DNA of 64,000 nt, taken from the NCBI GenBank assembly GCA_958450365.1, contig CAUEEP010000937.1:1054501-1118500 (forward strand). Direction: 5' to 3'. Below are positions 22,012-32,900 of the stretch, piece by piece (the stretch's first letter is position 1; every line of letters starts with the position of its first letter). The notes below the pieces were generated by a model. It saw nothing but the letters and a program-made list of their open reading frames with translations. It ran no database searches and was not told the origin of the DNA. This stretch comes from Mesorhabditis belari (taxonomy: Eukaryota > Nematoda > Chromadorea > Rhabditida > Rhabditidae). The position numbers and the translations under genes are program-made.

Positions 22012-22079
22012 TGGGGGGTGGGGGGGGGGGCGGGCCCGGCGCGGGGGGGGGGGGGGGAGACGGCGGGGGGGGGGGGGGG

Positions 22080-22143
<64 letters not shown>

Positions 22144-22195
22144 GGCCCCCCCCCCCCCCCCCCCCGGGGGGGGGGGGGGGGGGTGGGGGGGGGGT

Positions 22196-22257
<62 letters not shown>

Positions 22258-22294
22258 GCGGCCGGGGGGGGCGGGGGGGCGGGGGGGGGGGCCG

Positions 22295-22347
<53 letters not shown>

Positions 22348-22370
22348 CGCGCCCGGCCCCCCACCAAACC
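21480..22370. other. Near-homopolymeric G tract, probable assembly artefact
   Basis: About 890 bases of almost pure G, with scattered C and a few A/T, plus three short C blocks. It contains no other structure. All reading frames across it give only Gly- or Pro-rich nonsense. It is far longer than the poly-G tracts I know of in nematode genomes and starts about 90 bases after the broken eEF2 frame, so it looks like a no-signal or collapsed-consensus join. Confidence 0.85.
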
Positions 22371-23395
22371 CCAACCACCCGGTCCAATTTTTTAAGCTCA
22401 AGCTTTAAGCAAAAGAGACAAGTTTTACGAGTTGAAACAGGCTTTACCAAGTTAAACAAAAACAACAACATAAACAAGTTTCACCATAAATTCAGTGAAT
22501 TGGTGAAATGGTGCTAAATCCTCAAATATAATAAAAAGATATGCAAATTTCAAATTGAAAACAGTTCGGAAAGTTTTCATAAAAGCGATTGTCCCTCAAA
22601 AGTTTGCTTTTTAAAGTTTAAAAATGTAGAAATGAAGGCGATAAAGGCTTTATATTGAGATAAAATTTCAATCGTGTCTTTAAAAAAAGATTTAGATAGA
22701 TAAGGATCCAAATTTAGATAGATAAGGAACTAAATTTAGATTGATAAGGAACTAAATTTAGATTGATAAGGAACTAAATTTAGATTGATAAGGAGCCAAA
22801 TTTAGATAGATAAGGAACCAAATTTAGAGAGATAAGGAGCCAAATTTAAATAGATAAGGAACCAAATTTCGATTGGAACCAAGATTGTAGAGATAAGGAA
22901 CCAAAAGATTTACTCAAAACGCTAAAATCATAAAATCCATTCAGAAAGATGGGTCGGAAATGGGGAAATGGAAAAATATATAAAATAAATATGGAAACCA
23001 TATGTATTCCAGGGTCCAGGGGACGTCCGGGCCTAGGAAGGGTCTATAGAAGGGCCTGGACTCTATGGAGGGGACTGGGTGGGGCTGCGAGGGGTAGATT
23101 ACCCCCGGGTCTCTTCCAGGGTAAAGGGATCCTTTCCTCTTTTCCCAACTCCCCCATTCTACTCCATTTCACAGCCTATTTTGCTGACTGGCTTTCCTTT
23201 CGTCTCTGCGCTTTTTTTTTTTGCCTATCCTCTTTTTCGTCTTTAGAAAATCGCCTCTTTCTTCGATGGGTGTTCTTTATGGGAAAATGTTATAATTTCT
23301 TGATTTTTCTAGTAAAAGGAGAGTTGATTTTGTGCTAATATTTAAAATAGAACACAATTATGAGTTAAAAAAGCACAAAAAAACAAATGAGGCGG
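22371..23395. other. Repeat-rich non-coding stretch
   Basis: It holds a 22-bp array (aaatttagattgataaggaac, 22690-22875). The rest is AT-rich, apart from a GC-richer patch at 23000-23100. No exon with splice context was found. Confidence 0.6.
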
Positions 23396-23640
23396 GTCGA
23401 GTTAACCCTCAGCCACTCGGCCACCGATGAACGGTTTGTGTTGAAAGAAAATATCGGCTTAAATGAAGAGACTCAAAGCTCAAAGCTGTTATGCCAGTTT
23501 GGTGGTGATTACATGCCATTCGACAGCTAATTTTTGCATCATTGAAATCAGCGTAAAATTCTGCGTCGAATCGTCTAGACAGGGTGCGCCATAATGGTCG
23601 CAACACAAACGGTTCAACGACAACTGGCGCGTTGAAGGAC
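23396..23640 (-). repeat. tRNA-like (Leu/Ser-type) repeat with dispersed tail motif
   Basis: The minus strand at 23396-23430 reads a D-arm region of Ser/Leu type (GGTGGCCGAGTGGCTGAGGG). At 23525-23575 lies the dispersed motif gaaatcagcgtaaaattctg followed by cgtcgaatcg, which also occurs near 34800, 37480, 51655, 52085, 55040, 55380 and 62575, usually next to tRNA-like sequence. Confidence 0.5.
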
Positions 23641-23739
23641 AATAGCTCATTGATTTAAGCTACGTTTCTGGCTTTTTTGTGTTTTTATTATATTTGGAAT
23701 ATGATTAAAACTTTTTGCATATAAAATTTGCTGTTTTTA

Positions 23740-24790
23740 GAATGGCTGGAAAATCCCCATCGACAATCGATCATCGAATTGCACAAGACAAACGAGATTG
23801 GCGCCGGAGATTCTATAAGCGTCTTAAAATCGGCAGAAGTGTCATTTTCCGCTCTATTCAAAGCTACGAAGCTACGGAACAATTGCTGAGGTATGAAGAG
23901 CTACGGGAACAATTGCTGAGGCATCAAGAGCTACGGGAACAATTGCTGTGGCCCGAAGAGCTACGGGAACAATTACTGAGGTATGAAGAGCTACGGGAAC
24001 AATTGCTGAGGCACCAAGAAGCGGTAGACGCCCAACTGTTGTCACAAAGACAAACACCAAGGGAGTGAGGGACCGAATTCGGAAGAAGCCAAACCAGTCG
24101 GCAAATGGCCAAGAAGATGGCGATTTCAAGCACCTCATTGCGTTGGATCCTCAAAAATAAGCTCAAACTTACTGCTTACAAGAAAAAAGCCTCAACTTTC
24201 CATGGCGCTTAAAACAAGCGAAACAAGCTAAATACGAAAATTGAGAGCAGATCAGTTATTGATGCGCTTCAATGGAATCGACCATCACAAAATCTTGTCG
24301 TCGTTCACAACAAGAACAATATTGTTCACAGATGAAAAGATATTTACCGTTGAAGGCCTTAACAAGCAAAATGATCGAGTATGGGCCAAATCTCAGCCTC
24401 TCGACCTATGCTACGGTTTCTCGTGCACATCCAGCTTCTGTGATCGTTTTCGGCGGCATCACAGAAAAGACTCCTCATATTTGTTCCCCAAGGCGTGAAA
24501 ATCAATTCCGGATAACTGCCTGGCTCTTCTCAAGGATGAACTCTTGCCCTGGGCTCGTAAACATTTTGGAAAAAGCATTTGGATTCACTGTTGAATTCAC
24601 TGTTCAAGCGTGGGAAGAGCTCGATGAAGCCTATTTGGTCGCCAGGCCTTCCCGAAGCGCCAGCAAGCCTGTTCAAATGCTAATGGCCGATTGGAATTCA
24701 TTTATAATCGTTAATGGACCCGGTCAATGTACAATAAATCTTATTCAGTTAAAAATTTGTCTTTTTTGCTCTTGTCTGGGTTAAAATCAG
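23740..24790 (+). mobile_element. Decayed Tc1/mariner-type transposase gene with internal repeat
   Basis: The start MAGKSPSTIDHRIAQ leads into a helix-turn-helix segment (FYKRLKIGRSVIFRSIQSYE). After a tandem array comes a linker with RIRKKPNQSA, then ILFTDEKIFTVEGLNKQNDR and HPASVIVFGGITEKTPHI, which hold the first catalytic Asp region of the DD(E/D) fold. Several frameshifts and stops separate these parts, and the third catalytic residue region is not recognisable. It cannot make a transposase. The terminal repeats were not clear to me. Confidence 0.8.
23865..24022 (+). repeat. 30-bp array inside the Tc1-like ORF
   Basis: Five copies of gaggtatgaagagctacggg plus aacaattgct, with variants in the codon block after gag. 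The unit looks derived from the transposase sequence at this point (YEELREQLLR), so it expanded inside the element. Confidence 0.85.
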
Positions 24791-27640
24791 AACTTTATCT
24801 TGTTGCGACAATTATTGCACCCTTTATTTCATTGGAAAAGGCGACGGGACTCAATCCTCAATCCAATCATCCTTCCCTTGTCAGCCAAACGACTGACTAG
24901 CTTTCGTAGCAGCCTTGCCGCGCTTCTCAAGTTTTTTTTTGCCATTTTTATTGTTATGCAAAAAACTACGGTACTTTTTTTACTAATATTTATATTTAAG
25001 AAGTCTTATTTGAGAGAAACACACTCTACTCCAGAGTGCTCTAGGGGCAGTGTAGGTTCTATTTGGGGTAGGCTAGTTTCCGCAATTCTTTTTGCGCAAC
25101 TGGGTCATTTGCGCAGCTGGGTCGTTTGCGCAACTCGCCATAACTTTCTTCTAAGTGGACCAAACTTTATGATTTGGGTTTAATTTTGTTATTTACCTAA
25201 TAATATGATATTTCAAAAAGATCTCTTCAAGAAAAATGGATTTTATTGAGAAAAAAAAATCTCGTTTCCCTGGTTGGCTTCAGTCTATATAGGGTTAGTT
25301 TGTTTCGTGTCGCGTTTTTTCTTTTTATTTTTTTGGGGGAATGGGGAAGGGGGACAAATCGCTTCTCGAATTCCCCTTTTCTCCAAATTTTTGTCTCCCT
25401 TTGAGTGTTTTCACATTTCTTTTTTTTTTCTGGTGCCCATTTTTGAATTGATGTGAAATAAATGAGGAAAATAGAATGTAGAATGGAATTGGATGAATAG
25501 ATTTATGCTTAAAAATAGTTTATGCTTAAAAATATTTGTTCTCAGAAATCAGGGTCTTTTTAAAAAAATCGGGGTCTTTTTAAAAAATCGGGGTCTTTTT
25601 AAAAAATCGGGGTCTTTTTAAAAAATCGGGGTCTTTTTAAAAAATCGGGGTCTTTTGAAAAAATCAGGGTTTTTTGAAAAAATCGGGTTTTTTTTTGAAA
25701 AAATCGGGGTCTTTTGAAGAACCCGGGGTCTTTTTAAAAAATCGGGGTCTTTTGAAGAACCCGGGGTCTTTTTAAAAAATCGGGGTCTTTTGAAAAAATC
25801 CGGGTCTTCATCGTGAAAGTTCTCGAAAAAACACAAAGTTAATTCGATTTTGTTGGGACAAACGGCTAACATAAACTCCGCCAATAGATTCTACGACTAG
25901 GAAAACCCTGGGCACAAATTTACAGCTAAATATTTCCTTTTTTCCCCGCACTATACCACTATTCCTTTCCCAAAACCCCGCCCCAAATTCGGTTGTATTT
26001 TCTCGACAAATCCTGGATTCTCCCAAAACTAAACCAGAGACACTCAAGCTCGAAGCTGACTTGAAAAAAATATGACCGTTTCTGTGTTGATTGAAAGGAA
26101 ATTGGGGTAATTTCTTCACTAATCCGTTTTATTATTTCCTCGTCGAGCATTCATCGATGAAAAGAAGGCCATAGATTTTGGGGGGAATTCAGAAAAAAAA
26201 CAAAGAGGATTTTGCGAAAAGCAGGGAGAGAGAGGGGGGTAAATGACGTCGATTCGAAAAGCGATTCACATAATTTTCCCCCATTTCCCATCTTTTTTGA
26301 AAAGGGAAAGTAGAGAAAAACAATGAAAAGGAGGGAAAAGAAAGGAAAAGCTGGGAAAAGCAGGGAAAAGAAAAAGAAAAGAGAAACCAATGAAGTCTAG
26401 AATGGAAAAGGGGAGGGGGGAAGGATCGGGAATTGGTTTGGAAAAGATTTCAAATGTAAATTGACAAATGATCTGATATTGCGATCTGATCTGATATTGA
26501 TACAAATGATATTGCGACAAATTCGACGGCATCAAGTAAACTAAAGAATCAAGTAAAGCTTTTAATGAAATTTTATCCGCTAATTGACAAGAATAGAATA
26601 GATTGCTTGAATCAGAATGAAAATCAAAAGTTTTTCCATATGAAACAGTAGCTCTTTAGCACAAAATCGCTTTTAGACAAAAGTTTTGGAGTCCCCAACA
26701 GAAAGGATTTGTTCGGCAATGAAATCTTTCGAAAACCTTTGTTCTTAGAATAAATTTATGGTTTATTCCTTTAATAAAATCAATACTTTAAATCTTTTTG
26801 ACTATTTCTAGCCGCATAAAACACAAAACCTCATAGTGGATTATCCTTTTGGCATTCATGAAACTTATGTAAAATGAGAAAATGAAAAATGGAGAGAATG
26901 GAGAGAATGGTTAATCCGAAAAAGAGAAGCCAAATGATTACGAAAAATTTCGAGAAAAACAAGAAGGAAATTCTTGGGAAATGAGCTGAATGATTAAAGA
27001 AAAGAAGAAAAAAGAAAAAGGATATTCAATTTGGGTCATTAGATCAATTTCCGGGGATAATTGTGGGGGAAAATGAAGGGATTTCTGAATGAATGAGTCG
27101 AGAATGAGTCAAGAATGAATGAGGCAAACGTACGAGATATTCAATTAAAGAAATCGGAGTACAGAGTGTGCCAGGGTTATCGCGAAAGGTATCGACAGAT
27201 ATTGGCAGATATCATCCTCAACTCGCTACCATTCGGCCATCGCTGCAACCGCTGAACTAGGGTTGTAATGTCGAAGATAGGGTTGTAGTGTCGTGGTTTG
27301 GTTGATTTTTGAAACTCTCTAGCTAGGTGGTTTCTTTTCGTATTCAAAACGTTTTCGTTTTTGATTGTTTTTGATCATTTTGATATTTGGACACATTTTG
27401 CACTTAGAATTTTTCTTTTTTTAAGATATTTCGATTCGATCATCGTCAATCCATCATTGCTCTTTACAAGCAGCTCTCTACATCAAGCTCTACATCTACA
27501 AGCTCTCTCCATCAAGCTCTACATCTACAAGCTCTCTGCATCAAGCTCTACATCTACAAGCTCTCTACATCAAGCTCTACATCTATAAGCTCTCTCCATC
27601 AAGCTCTACACCAAGCAGCTCTCTACATTCACAAACGCTC
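24791..27640. other. Gene-poor AT-rich stretch
   Basis: It includes a gcgcaa-rich patch (25080-25140) related to the MITE ends at 15148, a ggggtctttttaaaaaatc array (25550-25800) and a 28-bp array gctctctacatcaagctcta plus catctaca (27470-27625). Long minus-strand frames here lack splice context. No gene was found. Confidence 0.55.
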
Positions 27641-27815
27641 ACAAAAGTTCATCGAAGTGTTGTTTATCGCACAATTCAACGATTTCGATCATTGGGAAAA
27701 TTCGATCATTGGGAACATTGTCCAGAACGTGGAGAACGACCAACAGTAGCCTCAAAATTGATATCAAACGTGTCAGGGATCGTTGAAAGATCTTTCGACG
27801 ATTGATTGGGTTGTT
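27641..27815 (+). pseudogene. Tc1-like transposase N-terminal fragment
   Basis: One frame reads KVHRSVVYRTIQRFRSLG, the recognition helix of a Tc1-type paired-like DNA-binding domain. After a small duplication (cgatcattgggaa twice) it reads RGERPTVASK, matching the linker that usually follows. No catalytic domain follows. Confidence 0.45.
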
Positions 27816-28487
27816 GGCAATCTTTGGAATTAATTTGATTGTTGGCAATCAATTTTGGCAATTTCAAGGATCTTCCAATTTCCCGGTCTCTTTGTGGCGC
27901 TTGATTGCTTTTGAACCTGTCTGGTGAGGTAAGTGCAAAAGCCGCGAAATCTCCATCACCGATTTGCCACCCTGTGAGAGTCGAAACATGGCTGATCGCA
28001 AATCTAATTGTGATTTGATCCCAAAAAAATCCAATACAAAAGAATTATAGACAAGTAAGAAAAAGAATGATATAAAACAATAAATCTGTTAGAACAGGAT
28101 CCACTCCATAATTTTGTACTGACCCTGTACTGCTGTAAGCTGTTAGAAGCTAAACCTGGTCTAGCTTCTTCCTAAGCTGGGCTTGGCCTTCGCTGAACGT
28201 GAAACTGACTCAGCCAGACCTGATCCTGGTCAGGCACTGCTTGTAGGCTTGATTGAGAATTGGATTTCATTCAATCCCAGTTTTTCAGGACCAGGCCAGG
28301 AGCTAGTCTTGACCCTGATTTAAAGCCGACACGGCCTGGTAACTGAACCAGCCAGAATCCAGGTCTGGTTCTGATTTGACTAAACCTGGGAGCTAGATTC
28401 TATGAGGGACAGGGGATCCCAAAGAGACTCATGGTGAGCTACGATCACCATAGCTGTTATGAGCCTCTTGGAAGCCTTCTCCTATGC

Positions 28488-28570
28488 GCCTATAGTTCAA
28501 TGGTAGAGCATATGGTAGAGCTTTCGCCTGGAAAGCAAACGGGTTTCGCGTTCGATCCCCCGTTAGCATC
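28488..28570 (+). pseudogene. tRNA-like sequence with duplicated D arm
   Basis: The 5' part CCTATAGTTCAATGGTAGAG is followed by a second atggtagagc copy, an anticodon arm (loop CTGGAAA, nominal anticodon GGA) and a T arm GCGTTCGATCCCCC. The acceptor strands do not pair well and the D arm is duplicated, so it is unlikely to be functional. Confidence 0.45.
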
Positions 28571-28579
28571 AGAGGGTGC

Positions 28580-29500
28580 ATTCCTTTTGAGAACAGAACT
28601 TTGTATTCAACCGGGTCCATGCTTCTGACAAGTATTTCAAACGACAATTTCTATTTTAGTCGGCCAGGAGGCCAGAAGCCAGCGCTAGCGTGGCTCTATT
28701 TTGTATCTAAATTGACCTAATCCATAAACTACCTTGGTCAGCTATAATAGAATCCAAGTATGTATCTGATTTATGACCCAGGTTTTTACCCTTGCCTTCT
28801 CTGACCTACAAAAGTACCCAAGCCAGCTAGGAGTCTCAGTCGTAGCTAAAAAGTCTTAGATATAGTTTTGCACGTTAGGAAGGCCGTGGAAATGAAAATG
28901 AGTTTCTGGGTTTAAATGAAATTTCAAACTTAACTGATCGGTGGACTCCCAAAATCCCAAATGAATTTTTCAATCATAATGAAATTAGAAGAACTTTCGA
29001 TTAGAAGAACTTTCGATTAGAAGGAGTTAGAAGAACTTAGAAGAAATTAGAAGCAATTAGAAGAACTTATAATAACTTAGAACAAATTAGAGCAATTTTC
29101 AACAGCTCTAGAGATTTCTTAAATTAAATTGAAAAGTTTTAAAAGAATTACAGAAACACTTTTTGTTAATAAAATTCTCGGCTCTCAGGAGAAATTAGGG
29201 GAAAATTTTTGGCTTTTTTTTTGCTGATCGGAGAAATTTTGTGACCTGGCAACGGGAAGGGGAAAATCCGTGAATGTTTTTGGTGGGGGAATGGGGGAAT
29301 GGGCCAGAGATTTGTGAGTGGATTCGGCTACATTTTATTCTGAATTGAGCAGAGATTCTGAAAGAAATAGAAAGTAAAATGTAAAGAAATAAAAGAATGA
29401 AATGTGTTTTGTAGAAAAAATTGTAGAATCTCGATGATGACAATAGGGAATCTCGATGAAATGAAAGCTTGATGATCTCGAATGAAAGGCTTGTTTTTGG
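28580..29500. other. Non-coding stretch, nothing recognised
   Basis: A/T-rich sequence with short gaagaacttag repeats (28985-29060) and no exon signals. Confidence 0.5.
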
Positions 29501-29504
29501 TCTC

Positions 29505-29898
29505 TTTGATGATCTCTTGGATCTCTTGGATCACTTGGATGATCTCTTGGATGTCTTGGATTACTTGGATCACTTGGATCTCTTGCATCACTTGGATCAC
29601 TTGGATGATCTCTTGGATCTCTTGGATCTCTTGGATCTCTTGGATCACTTGGATCACTTGGATGATCTCTTGGATCTCTTGGATCTCTTGGATCACTTGG
29701 ATCACTTGGATGATCTCTTGGATCTCTTGGATCTCTTGGATCACTTGGATCACTTGGATGATCTCTTGGATCTCTTGGATCACTTGGATCACTTGATGAT
29801 CTCTTGGATCTCTTGGATCTCTTGGATCACTGGGATGATCTCTTGGATCTCTTGGATCACTTGGATCACTTGGATGATCTTTTGGATCTCTTGGATCA
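29505..29898 (+). repeat. 9-bp-based minisatellite (ctcttggat / cacttggat)
   Basis: About 43 nine-bp units ordered in blocks, starting right after the stop codon of the minus-strand gene. Both strands are open for over 100 codons only because the unit is a multiple of three. Confidence 0.9.
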
Positions 29899-29900
29899 GA

Positions 29901-32900
29901 TTAAAGCGAGATTAAAGCGAATCTCTTCATCCAATTGACTTCTTCTCTTGTTCCTCTTTTTCTTCTCATTCTCCTCTCCTCATTCTCTTCTTCTCGTTCT
30001 CTTCTTCTCATTCTCTTCTTCTCATCAACCAATTGTTTGAGTTTCTCGATGATCGCCTTATATTCGATTGATAATATTTGTACGTGTTTTCGGGCGGCTT
30101 AATCGTCGCTTAACTGGCTTAACTTAAATGGCTTAACTCATCGAACTGCTCGAGAAATGTTGTCTCCATCTCTAATAAGAATATGATTGGCAAAAGAATA
30201 AAAAAGAAAGACACAAAAAAGTTCACATATCAAAAAGATTATTCTTAAATTAGTATCTTCACTTCATTCAGCTAAAAGTTAAATCTCTATAAGTTAATTA
30301 AAAAATTCTCTTTGTTAGAAATTTCGAAAGTAAATTCGAAAGTAAAACGCGAATCGGAGTAGGAAAAATGTGAAAAAACAATGAAAGTGCTCAACAATGA
30401 GAGCTGGTTTTGAAATGGTTTTGAACTGGTTTTGAACTGGTTTTGAACTGGTTTTCAAATGGTTTTCAAATGGTTTTGAAAGAGCGCAAGAAAAACCTTA
30501 TATCGAGACTGTTTGCTAGATGGATAGCGATACACAGCCGCGCAAAGAACACTTTTTCACTTTCTGTCTCTTTCTCTTTGCTTTGTAAATTGTACAAAAA
30601 GGATATTCAGCTGTAAAGTACCGAGATCGGAAAGATTATTGAGGCTATCAATTCGAATTTTTCAGTTTAATTGGGTAAACTTCTAGATGAATAGATGAAT
30701 TATAGATGTATTCGGATTATTAGCCTATCTTGGAGAGGATATTTTAAAGAGAAGATTCAAAGGAGATCTTCAAGAGAAGATTCCAAGGAGATCTTCAAGG
30801 GAAGCTTCAAAGGAGATCTCCAAGAGAAGCTTCAAAGGAGATCTTCAAGAGAAGATTCCAAGGAGATCTTCAAGAGAAGCTTCAAAGGAGATCTTCAAGG
30901 GAAGCTTCAAAGGAGATCTCCAAGAGAAGCTTCAAAGGAGATCTTCAAGAGAAGATTCCAAGGAGATCTTCAAGAGAAGATTCCAAGGAGATCTCCAAGA
31001 GAAGCTTCAAAGGAGATCTTCAAGGGAAGCTTCAAAGGAGATCTCCAAGAGAAGCTTCAAAGGAGATCTTCAAGAGAAGATTCCAAGGAGATCTTCAAGA
31101 GAAGATTCCAAGGAGATCTCCAAGAGAAGCTTCAAAGGAGATCTTCAAGAGAAGATTCAGACAAAAAGCTCAAAATCAATTCCCCTTACTGATTCAGTGG
31201 TCGTATTTCTTCGACTCCTTGCTCCTCTTTGTGCTTTTACTTGTTGTTTTGCTCTTTGTTCAGCTCTTTGTTCAGCTTCGACAATCTCGGCCTCGTCAGC
31301 TGATGGAAGACGAACCGTTAAACGGGGTGGTTTTCTGGAAAAAAAAATGTTATTTAAGGGAATCACTTGGAGGTCTGTGACTTATCAGCATATGATAGAT
31401 AGCATATGATAGATCGTTAGTTAGATCTATTTAAATATATATAAACTATATAGTTAAACTGTAAACTATATAGTTATATAGTTAGCTATATAGTTTACTA
31501 GTTAAGCTATATAGTTAACGATATAGTCAAACTCTATAGCTAAATAAGTTATTAAAGTTGTTATTAAAGTTGTTATTAAAGTAAAAGTCTCAAAGATTTC
31601 CTGTTGAAATTCAATTTTCACCTGTCCGCTAATGGCATTTAGTTGTTAGTGGAGAGGAAATTGTTCAGGAAAAAGAAAAACAAATTTTGGTTTTGTTTTA
31701 GATGATAGAGTGGAGTTTTGTTTTAGATAATAAAGTGGAGTTTTGTTTTGTTTTTTTCTTTGATGGAAAGCAAGATTTTACGGATATAATTAGATGATTT
31801 TGAAGTGCTTTTGGTGGATTCTTTTGGTGGATTCTTTTGGGCGGAGAGGATTCACAAGTACTGCCACAAATGGGTAAATATGTAAACAGTGAGTGAAATT
31901 ATAGACGCCTCATTCAAGCTTTTGTCTCTCATACATGAAAAACACATTTAAACACACACACACACACACATTCAAACGAATCTTCTGATAGAAACAATCC
32001 AAAAAGCACAACTTCTAAGCCCTAAGCGTTGGAAAAAAAACGTTGAAAAGAAAAGCCATATACAGGGCCAAAAAAAGTCAGTCATTTTTCTCAGAATTTC
32101 TAGTGGCTTCTGGTGAGTGTTGTAGTGAAAAAGGGAATATTTTGGTGGTTTTCATATGGTGGTGGTAGCCATAGTGGCTCAGAAGGAAGTAAGGAAGAAG
32201 TCATGCAATCGGGAAAGAGTGAATGGAAAGAAAATAAGGTATTCTTATATCGTATTTTCTCTAATAGTAGTGCACCCTGAGCGTGGTCTAAATTGCTTGA
32301 AATCTCGAGAACCGCTTATCAGAACGGATCTTGTGGGGTCGGAAAAGGTAGCTGACAATGAGATCTAGTAGGGGATTAGAGTGTTGAGCTTTTACAGCTT
32401 CTGTAGCTTCTGTAGCTTCTACAGCTTCTGCAGCTTCTACAGCTTCTGCAGCTTCTGCAGCTTCTGCAGCTTCCGCAGCTTCCACAGTTTCTACAGCTTC
32501 AGCAGCTTCGACGGCTTCTACAGCTTCCACAGCTTCTACAGCTTCCACAGCTTCTGCAGCTTCTGCAGCTTCTGCAGCCTCTACAGCTTCAGCAGCTTCC
32601 ACAGCTTCTGCAGCTTCTGCAGCCTCTACAGCTTCTGCAAAAGCTTGGAAATCGTAAAATCGTCACCAACCCGGCTCACCAGGGTGCACTACTAAAATAT
32701 GTTATTTTTTCACTCTTTCCCGATTTCATGACTTCTTCCTTACTTCCTTCTGAGCCACCATGGCTGCCACCATATGAATGAGCATCATGAAATCTTTGTC
32801 ATAAAATTAACTGGCATCGTGGTGTGATATCAAAGCAAGATGCAGCTAAGATGCAAGCAAAGCTTCTCTACCAAACACTTTATTGATTAGTGGCTTTGAG

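Noticed and set aside
21370..22517. Very long open frames encoding poly-Gly or poly-Pro proteins on both strands.
   Set aside because: They exist only because a near-pure G tract has no stops. There are no splice sites, domains or codon variety, and the tract is probably artefactual.
29328..29915. Leu/Asp- or Ile/Gln-repeat proteins on both strands (about 150 aa each).
   Set aside because: Period artefact of a nine-base repeat, open on both strands equally.
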